DNA of 6,124 nt from Legionella genomosp. 1 (GTDB lineage: Bacteria > Pseudomonadota > Gammaproteobacteria > Legionellales > Legionellaceae). This document shows positions 1 to 4,472 of the stretch, in pieces; within the stretch, counting starts at the first letter, position 1; the number at the start of each line of letters is the position of its first letter. The stretch covers positions 1 through 6,124 of the forward strand of contig CAMDBQ010000093.1 of the NCBI GenBank assembly GCA_945889365.1, given 5' to 3'. The position numbers were made by a program, and so were the translations under genes. A model generated the notes under the pieces. It worked only from the letters and a program-made list of their open reading frames with translations. It was not told where the DNA came from and searched no databases.

Positions 1-75
1 ATGATGATGTTTCTGGGGCTACTGGTTATTGGTTTTGTTTATGAGTGGAAGCGGGGAGCATTGGAATGGGAATGA
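1..75 (+). CDS. nuoA: NADH-quinone oxidoreductase subunit A (NuoA), C-terminal fragment
   Basis: Only the last 24 codons and the TGA stop are present; the gene begins left of the window. Frame 1 reads a hydrophobic stretch (FLGLLVIGFVY), the end of the last membrane helix, followed by EWKRGALEWE. This E-W-K-x-G-A-L-E-W ending is characteristic of bacterial NuoA. NuoA is a small inner-membrane subunit of complex I, normally with three transmembrane helices, sitting where the membrane arm meets the NuoB/NuoD quinone site. The ATG codons at 1-9 are internal codons, not a start. The end of the gene overlaps the start of nuoB by 10 nt, and the nuoB ribosome binding site lies inside it, which implies translational coupling. 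The identity rests on a short tail, but position and motif agree well. Confidence 0.9.
   Translation: MMMFLGLLVIGFVYEWKRGALEWE
53..58 (+). promoter_or_regulatory. Ribosome binding site deciding the nuoB start
   Basis: GGGGAG lies 7 nt upstream of the ATG at 66, inside the end of nuoA. It supports that ATG over the in-frame GTG at 45, which has no purine-rich motif at suitable distance, and over the ATGs at 72 and 75, which are 13 or more nt away. Confidence 0.6.
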
Positions 76-551
76 TGCCTGCTGCAGAAATGCAGAAAAG
101 TGGTTTCGCTACAACATCAGTTGAAAAATTACTTGGCTGGGCACGCAGCGGCTCGATGTGGCCTATGACCTTTGGTCTGGCTTGTTGTGCGGTAGAAATG
201 ATGCATGTAGGTGCTGCACGTTACGATCTTGATCGGTTCGGTATTATTTTCCGTCCCAGTCCACGCCAATCTGACGTGATGATTGTTGCAGGAACGTTAT
301 GTAATAAAATGGCACCTGCACTGCGTAAAGTTTATGACCAAATGGCCGAACCAAGATGGGTTATTTCCATGGGTTCTTGTGCAAATGGCGGCGGTTATTA
401 CCATTATTCCTATTCAGTGGTTCGTGGTTGTGATCGTATTGTTCCCGTGGATGTGTACGTGCCGGGGTGCCCCCCAACAGCAGAAGCGTTGCTATACGGT
501 ATTATTCAGCTACAGAATAAGATCCGGCGCAAGGCAATAATTGAAGTCTGA
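66..551 (+). CDS. nuoB: NADH-quinone oxidoreductase subunit B (NuoB), N2 cluster subunit
   Basis: This 161-residue protein carries cluster N2, the last iron-sulfur centre of complex I, which passes electrons to quinone at the NuoB/NuoD interface on the cytoplasmic side. The tandem cysteines C40-C41 in GLACCAVEMMH, C105 in GSCANGGG and C135 in VPGCPPT are the four N2 ligands. Residues 121-137 (GCDRIVPVDVYVPGCPP) fit the family signature of the 20 kDa subunit. The length is normal (about 158-170). I chose the ATG at 66 because GGGGAG precedes it by 7 nt; an in-frame GTG at 45 would add seven residues with no sign of family conservation. The first 11 residues (MGMMPAAEMQK) are variable, and conservation begins at GFATTSVEKLL. 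The gene overlaps nuoA by 10 nt and is followed by nuoC after 9 nt. The family call is certain; only the exact start is open. Confidence 0.97.
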   Translation: MGMMPAAEMQKSGFATTSVEKLLGWARSGSMWPMTFGLACCAVEMMHVGAARYDLDRFGIIFRPSPRQSDVMIVAGTLCNKMAPALRKVYDQMAEPRWVISMGSCANGGGYYHYSYSVVRGCDRIVPVDVYVPGCPPTAEALLYGIIQLQNKIRRKAIIEV

Positions 552-560
552 GGCTACGCG

Positions 561-1244
561 ATGACAAAACAAGAAAATTTAGCCGAGCAGTTACGTTATG
601 AAATGATGGGTTCGTTCGTGTCCGTTTCGACGGCGTTTAACGAAGTGACCGCAGAATGTGAGATCAGCGCATTAAAATCAAACTTATATCAGCTGCGCGA
701 TAATAAAGCGTTTGCGTTTGATCAGCTCATTGACCTGTGTGCCGTGGATTACTTGCTGTATGGCGTCGACGATTGGGAAACTGATTCTGCGTCTGAAAAT
801 GGTTTTTCACGCGGTGTTGAGCGGCAGGAAACAAAAGCCTACGTGCTGGATAAACCACGCTTTGCTGTGGTTTATCATTTGCTATCAACAACAAAAAATC
901 ACCGATTACGGTTGAAAGTCTTTGTTGATGAAGCTCATCTGATAGTGCCTTCTGTGCATGAAATTTGGAAGGGTGCTAACTGGTTTGAACGTGAAGCCTA
1001 TGATTTGTTTGGTATTTTATTTGAAGGCCATCCTGATCTGCGACGTATTTTGACTGATTATGGGTTTATTGGCCATCCATTCCGCAAAGATTTCCCGCTC
1101 AGTGGGCACGTGGAAATGCGCTATGACGCATTACTAAAGAAAGTGATTTATGAGCCAGTTGATATCGAACCTAGAATATCGGTGCCTAAAGTGATACGCG
1201 ATGACAATCGCTATAATCGTTCTCTGGAAGGTACCGCATCATGA
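561..1244 (+). CDS. nuoC: NADH-quinone oxidoreductase subunit C (NuoC), 30 kDa type
   Basis: This 227-residue soluble subunit of the complex I peripheral arm holds no cofactor and packs against NuoD and NuoB near the quinone module. The family core is clear: RFAVVYHLLS at about 100-109, HRLRLKVF at 114-121, then WFEREAYDLFGI (141-152), GHPDLRRILTDYGF (156-169) and GHPFRKDFPLSG (171-182), ending with ExRYD. About 28 residues (70-98, acidic and polar, including GFSRGVER) lie between the LCAVDYLLYG strand and RFAVVYHLLS, where shorter homologues have a tight turn. I recall similar insertions in Legionella/Coxiella-type NuoC, but cannot check this here. The ATG at 561 has GAGG 7 nt upstream, overlapping the nuoB stop codon. 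The 3' end overlaps nuoD by 4 nt (ATGA). It is a free-standing gene, unlike the fused nuoCD of enteric bacteria. Confidence 0.97.
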   Translation: MTKQENLAEQLRYEMMGSFVSVSTAFNEVTAECEISALKSNLYQLRDNKAFAFDQLIDLCAVDYLLYGVDDWETDSASENGFSRGVERQETKAYVLDKPRFAVVYHLLSTTKNHRLRLKVFVDEAHLIVPSVHEIWKGANWFEREAYDLFGILFEGHPDLRRILTDYGFIGHPFRKDFPLSGHVEMRYDALLKKVIYEPVDIEPRISVPKVIRDDNRYNRSLEGTAS

Positions 1245-2494
1245 TTGAATTACAAAACTACACGCTTAATTTTGGTCCACAACATCCTGCCGCTCACGGT
1301 GTTTTGCGTTTGGTGATGGAGTTGGAAGGTGAAACGATTGTTCGCGCCGATCCGCACATTGGACTCCTGCACCGCGCTACAGAAAAGCTGGTAGAAACCA
1401 AGCCTTATTTGCAAAGCATTGGATACATGGATCGACTGGATTATGTTTCCATGATGTGCAATGAACATGCTTATGTTCGCGCAATTGAAGGCTTGCTAGG
1501 TGTGGACGCTCCGCTGCGTGCGCAATATATTCGTACTATGTTTGATGAAATAACCCGAATTCTCAATCATTTATTATGGTTGGGCGCGATTGCACTGGAT
1601 ATCGGTGCGATGACGGTCTTTTTGTATTGCTTCCGTGAACGCGAAGATTTGATTGATTGCTATGAAGCGGTGTCTGGTGCGCGGATGCATGCCACCTATT
1701 ATCGACCCGGTGGTGTTGCGCGCGATCTGCCCGATAGCATGCCACAATATAAACCGTCCAGATGGCACAATGATCGCGAAGTCGAAAAAATGAATGCTAA
1801 CCGACAAGGCAGTCTGCTCGATTTTATTCAAGATTTTGCTGACCGTTTTCCAAAATGCGTTGATGAGTATGAAACGTTGCTGACCGATAATCGTATCTGG
1901 AAGCAGCGTACGGTTGATATTGGTGTTGTTTCTCCTGAAGATGCTTTGCAGTGGGGCTTTAGCGGTCCTATGTTAAGAGGTTCTGGAGTCGCTTGGGATT
2001 TGCGTAAAAAGCAGACCTATGCCGCCTATGATAAAGTGGAATTTGATATACCTGTCGGTAAAACCGGCGATTGTTATGATCGCTATCTGGTGCGCGTAGA
2101 AGAAATGCGCCAGTCTAATCGCATTATCAAGCAATGCATTACATGGCTGCGTACAAATCCCGGGCCAATAAAATTGGATGATTATAAAATTACACCGCCG
2201 TCTCGCGTGGACATGAAGCGCGATATGGAAGCCATGATTCACCATTTCAAACTGTTTACAGAAGGGTTTAGTTTGCCTCGTGGCGAAATATATAGTCCAG
2301 TTGAAGCGCCCAAAGGTGAGTTCGGAATTTACATGGTTTCTGATGGTGCAAATAAGCCCTATCGTATGAAAATCCGAGCCCCTGGATTTGCGCACTTATC
2401 CAGTTTGGATGAAATGGTTAGAGGTCATATGCTGGCAGATGCTGTTGCTATTTTGGCTAGTCAGGATATTGTATTTGGTGAAGTGGATCGGTAG
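1241..2494 (+). CDS. nuoD: NADH-quinone oxidoreductase subunit D (NuoD), 49 kDa quinone-site subunit
   Basis: This 417-residue protein has the usual length for stand-alone NuoD. It forms the quinone pocket together with NuoB and descends from the large subunit of NiFe hydrogenases. The N-terminus YTLNFGPQHPAAHGVLRL holds the conserved HPxxHG loop. H19 and Y68 (in RLDYVS) are 49 residues apart, as are the quinone-contacting His38 and Tyr87 of Thermus Nqo4. Residues 43-54 (LHRATEKLVETK) match the 49 kDa family signature. Other family blocks include DEITRILNHLLWLG, SGARMHATYYRPGG, EAPKGEFGIYMVSDG and the C-terminal DIVFGEVDR. The hydrogenase nickel-binding cysteines are absent, as expected. The start ATG overlaps the nuoC stop by 4 nt and has GGAAGG 9 nt upstream, so NuoC and NuoD are probably made by coupled translation. 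No truncation or frameshift is seen. Confidence 0.98.
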   Translation: MIELQNYTLNFGPQHPAAHGVLRLVMELEGETIVRADPHIGLLHRATEKLVETKPYLQSIGYMDRLDYVSMMCNEHAYVRAIEGLLGVDAPLRAQYIRTMFDEITRILNHLLWLGAIALDIGAMTVFLYCFREREDLIDCYEAVSGARMHATYYRPGGVARDLPDSMPQYKPSRWHNDREVEKMNANRQGSLLDFIQDFADRFPKCVDEYETLLTDNRIWKQRTVDIGVVSPEDALQWGFSGPMLRGSGVAWDLRKKQTYAAYDKVEFDIPVGKTGDCYDRYLVRVEEMRQSNRIIKQCITWLRTNPGPIKLDDYKITPPSRVDMKRDMEAMIHHFKLFTEGFSLPRGEIYSPVEAPKGEFGIYMVSDGANKPYRMKIRAPGFAHLSSLDEMVRGHMLADAVAILASQDIVFGEVDR

Positions 2495-2569
2495 TCCCTG
2501 CCAAGTTGGTATTGCTGCTTCGGTTCTAACTGCGAAGTACTACGATAATATGTCTAAAGGTTGAGAAGC
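2495..2569 (+). other. nuoD-nuoE intergenic gap with a modest hairpin
   Basis: This 75-nt gap lies inside an otherwise tightly packed operon. A short stem can form between 2516-2522 (TGCTTCG) and 2533-2539 (CGAAGTA): seven pairs, one of them G.U, with a 10-nt loop. No T run follows, so it does not look like an intrinsic terminator. GATAAT at 2544-2549 resembles a -10 box, but no convincing -35 lies at suitable distance. The nuoE ribosome binding site (AAAGG at 2556-2560) closes the gap. Beyond this I see nothing in it. Confidence 0.4.
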
Positions 2570-3073
2570 ATGTCTGATAGTTCAGGTAAATTGATTGATC
2601 AGTTTGTCACTGCCGCTGGCGTTCAGCGCATTGATGAGTGGATTGCCAAATATCCAGTGGATGAGAAACAATCCGCGGTGATGGAGGCGCTCATGGTAGT
2701 GCAAGGTGAGAACGGTTATTTAACTCCGGCCGCGATGGATGCGGTAGCTGAGTACTTGGATATGCCAGCGATAAGCGTTTATGAAGTTGCATCGTTTTAT
2801 AGCATGTACGAATTAAAGCCTGTTGGTCGGCATTTAGTTAGCGTCTGCACCAATATTTCTTGCCTGCTTCGTGATTCGGCGGCCGTTGTCGAGCATCTGG
2901 AGAAAAAGCTGGATATCAAGCTGGGTGGAACTACTGACGACGGACGTTTCACTTTGAGATCAGTTGAGTGCTTGGGAGCATGTGTTAATGCGCCTATGAT
3001 GCAAGTAGACAAAGATTATCACGAAAATCTAACGCCAGAAAAAATTGATGCGGCGTTAGTACAGTATTCGTGA
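2570..3073 (+). CDS. nuoE: NADH-quinone oxidoreductase subunit E (NuoE), 24 kDa [2Fe-2S] subunit
   Basis: This 167-residue subunit of the NADH dehydrogenase module has a thioredoxin-like ferredoxin domain holding the [2Fe-2S] cluster N1a, next to FMN in NuoF. The four ligands are C93 and C98 (VCTNISC) plus C134 and C138 (ECLGACVNAP). Residues 124-142 (DGRFTLRSVECLGACVNAP) fit the 24 kDa family signature. The helical N-terminal half contains KQSAVMEALMVVQGENGYL and VASFYSMYELKPVG, both typical, and the end has HENLTPEKIDAAL. I chose the ATG at 2570 because AAAGG lies 9 nt upstream; an in-frame TTG at 2561 would abut that motif directly and add only three residues. A 75-nt gap precedes the gene and a structured 131-nt gap separates it from nuoF. 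The length is normal and no defects are seen. Confidence 0.97.
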   Translation: MSDSSGKLIDQFVTAAGVQRIDEWIAKYPVDEKQSAVMEALMVVQGENGYLTPAAMDAVAEYLDMPAISVYEVASFYSMYELKPVGRHLVSVCTNISCLLRDSAAVVEHLEKKLDIKLGGTTDDGRFTLRSVECLGACVNAPMMQVDKDYHENLTPEKIDAALVQYS

Positions 3074-3083
3074 GCCTAAATAG

Positions 3084-3132
3084 TGACAATAATGGTGGCG
3101 TATAAATAAATGCGCCCATTAAGTAATTGTCA
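3084..3132 (+). promoter_or_regulatory. Possible upstream hairpin (A) in the nuoE-nuoF spacer, competing with hairpin B
   Basis: TGACAAT (3084-3090) is perfectly complementary to ATTGTCA (3126-3132). Stacked on it, AATGG (3091-3095) pairs with CCATT (3116-3120) and GCG (3098-3100) with CGC (3113-3115), leaving a 5-nt bulge on the right, a 2-nt bulge on the left and an AU-rich loop (3101-3112). Its right arm shares bases 3126-3132 with the left arm of hairpin B, so the two exclude each other. This is seen in the sequence; any regulatory meaning is inference, and the stem is imperfect. Confidence 0.3.
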
Positions 3133-3186
3133 AGCCTCGCCATTTTTACACGAGCAGCGAAGAAAAAACGGCGGGGTTTGGCGGTT
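3125..3186 (+). promoter_or_regulatory. Long RNA hairpin (B) just upstream of the nuoF ribosome binding site
   Basis: Bases 3125-3147 fold back on 3164-3186. Seventeen consecutive pairs (3125-3141 with 3170-3186) are followed by one A.C mismatch (3142/3169) and five U-A pairs (3143-3147 with 3164-3168), closing a 16-nt loop. Five of the pairs are G.U in the + strand transcript; on the opposite strand they would be C.A mismatches, so the structure belongs to mRNA of the operon direction. The stem contains a GC-rich block (GCCTCGCC against GGCGGGGT). It ends 6 nt before the GAGAGG of nuoF. No run of U follows (CTTATTGAG), so it is not a classic terminator. An mRNA-processing or stability element, a translational control element, or a remnant of a palindromic repeat are all possible. 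The base pairing is clear; the role is unknown. Confidence 0.5.
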
Positions 3187-3192
3187 CTTATT

Positions 3193-3198
3193 GAGAGG
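3193..3198 (+). promoter_or_regulatory. Ribosome binding site deciding the nuoF start
   Basis: GAGAGG lies 6 nt before the ATG at 3205 and selects it over an in-frame TTG at 3127. The surrounding AGGTT-AAGCATG resembles AGGTT-GAG-AAGCATG at the nuoE start (2558-2572). Confidence 0.7.
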
Positions 3199-3204
3199 TT
3201 AAGC

Positions 3205-4470
3205 ATGGTTGAGTTGAATCAAGTTTGTTATCGAACATTACATTTACCGGAACCCTGGACTCTCGCTGCCTATGAAAGCGTCGGCGGTTACAGTTCCTTG
3301 CGGCGCATTTTAAAAGAGCAAATACCGCCACAACAAATAATTGATGAATTGAAATTGTCCGCATTGCGCGGCCGCGGGGGCGCCGGCTTTCCAACCGGGC
3401 TGAAATGGAGCTTCATGAATCGAAATGCGCCCGTCCAAAAGTACGTGGTGTGTAATTCCGATGAAGGCGAGCCTGGCACGTGCAAAGATCGGGATATTTT
3501 AAGATACAATCCTCATCAATTGATTGAAGGCATGGCTATCGCGGGTTATGTCATCGGCGCCACGGTGGGTTACAATTACATTCGCGGAGAGTTTTGGAAG
3601 CCTTTTGAGCGTATTGAATCAGCCTTACGTGAAGCATATAAAGCAGGCTTTCTAGGCAAGAATATTTTAGGTTCAGGCATAGATTTCGATCTGTATAATC
3701 ATCTTGGCGCTGGTGCATATATTTGTGGCGAAGAAACTGCATTACTGAATTCTCTGGAAGGCAAAAAAGGTCAGCCCCGATTTAAGCCGCCATTTCCTGC
3801 AAATTATGGTTTATACGGAAAACCTACCACGATAAATAATACAGAAACGTTTGCATCAGTTCCTGTCATCATGGAAAAAGGCGGTGACTGGTTTCTGAAA
3901 TTAGGTAAGCCCAATAACGGTGGCACGAAATGCTTCAGTGTTAGCGGGCATGTGAATAACCCGGGTAATTTTGAGATCCCACTGGGCACACCTTTTAAAA
4001 CATTATTGGAGTTAGCCGGTGGTATGCGTGATGGTCGGCGCATCAAAGCCGTTATCCCGGGTGGCACATCCATGCCTATTGTGCCGGGCGATGTGATGAT
4101 GGGCGTGGATATGGATTATGACAGCATTCAAAAAGCAGGTTCGGGTCTTGGTTCAGGTGCCGTCATAATTATGGACGAAACAACGTGCATGGTTAATGCG
4201 CTGTATCGAATTTCAGAATTTTATATGGAAGAATCATGTGGTCAATGCACACCTTGCCGAGAAGGTACAGGTTGGCTGGTTCGTTTGCTGCATCGTATCA
4301 AGGAAGGGCATGGTGAGCGTGGCGACATAGAAAAATTAGTCAATGTAGCCAACAGCATCGAGGGTCGTACTATTTGCGCCTTGGGTGAGGCGGCAGCATG
4401 GCCTGTACAAAGTTTCGTCAAACATTTTTATCATGAGTTTGATTCGTTTATTAAGCATAATAAGGTTTAA
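3205..4470 (+). CDS. nuoF: NADH-quinone oxidoreductase subunit F (NuoF), NADH/FMN-binding 51 kDa subunit
   Basis: This 421-residue protein is the electron entry point of complex I: it binds NADH and FMN, oxidises NADH in the cytoplasm and holds [4Fe-4S] cluster N3. The glycine-rich flavin/nucleotide loop RGRGGAGFPTGLKW is at 55-68, and the conserved acidic block CNSDEGEPGTCKDR is at 83-96. Residues 168-183 (GAGAYICGEETALLNS) match the first 51 kDa signature. ESCGQCTPCREG matches the second and supplies N3 ligands C345, C348 and C351; the fourth is C391 in RTICALGE, 39 residues on, as is usual. The ATG at 3205 has GAGAGG 6 nt upstream and gives the normal family length. An in-frame TTG at 3127 would add 26 basic residues encoded by hairpin B and is unlikely. 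The 131-nt spacer before it is unusual for this operon. nuoG begins 2 nt after the stop. Confidence 0.98.
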   Translation: MVELNQVCYRTLHLPEPWTLAAYESVGGYSSLRRILKEQIPPQQIIDELKLSALRGRGGAGFPTGLKWSFMNRNAPVQKYVVCNSDEGEPGTCKDRDILRYNPHQLIEGMAIAGYVIGATVGYNYIRGEFWKPFERIESALREAYKAGFLGKNILGSGIDFDLYNHLGAGAYICGEETALLNSLEGKKGQPRFKPPFPANYGLYGKPTTINNTETFASVPVIMEKGGDWFLKLGKPNNGGTKCFSVSGHVNNPGNFEIPLGTPFKTLLELAGGMRDGRRIKAVIPGGTSMPIVPGDVMMGVDMDYDSIQKAGSGLGSGAVIIMDETTCMVNALYRISEFYMEESCGQCTPCREGTGWLVRLLHRIKEGHGERGDIEKLVNVANSIEGRTICALGEAAAWPVQSFVKHFYHEFDSFIKHNKV

Positions 4471-4472
4471 CC

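Noticed and set aside
45..65. GTG start for nuoB
   Set aside because: No ribosome binding site at usable distance; GGGGAG fits the ATG at 66, and the seven extra residues look unconserved.
283..540. 85-codon open frame in another frame of nuoB
   Set aside because: The nuoB frame carries all the conserved motifs; this one is a shadow.
1973..2395. 140-codon antisense open frame within nuoD
   Set aside because: The + strand is unmistakably NuoD; the antisense translation resembles no family I know and has no ribosome binding site or neighbours. It is a by-product of codon usage.
2544..2549. Internal promoter with -10 box GATAAT before nuoE
   Set aside because: No -35-like hexamer 16-19 nt upstream and no extended -10 TG.
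2550..2564. Four-codon mini-ORF (MSKG) upstream of nuoE
   Set aside because: Too short to support; it overlaps the nuoE ribosome binding site and has no good site of its own.
2561..2569. TTG start for nuoE three codons upstream
   Set aside because: The AAAGG motif touches the TTG directly; it is well placed only for the ATG at 2570.
3125..3192. Intrinsic transcription terminator after nuoE
   Set aside because: The stem is long and partly GC-rich, but it is followed by CTTATTGAG, not a U run, and essential partner genes lie downstream.
3127..3204. N-terminal extension of NuoF from an in-frame TTG (26 basic residues)
   Set aside because: It has no ribosome binding site and lies directly after an in-frame TAA. 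It is encoded by hairpin B, and the ATG at 3205 with GAGAGG gives the normal family length.
3804..4073. 89-codon antisense open frame within nuoF
   Set aside because: It lies entirely inside conserved NuoF coding sequence and has no supporting signals.
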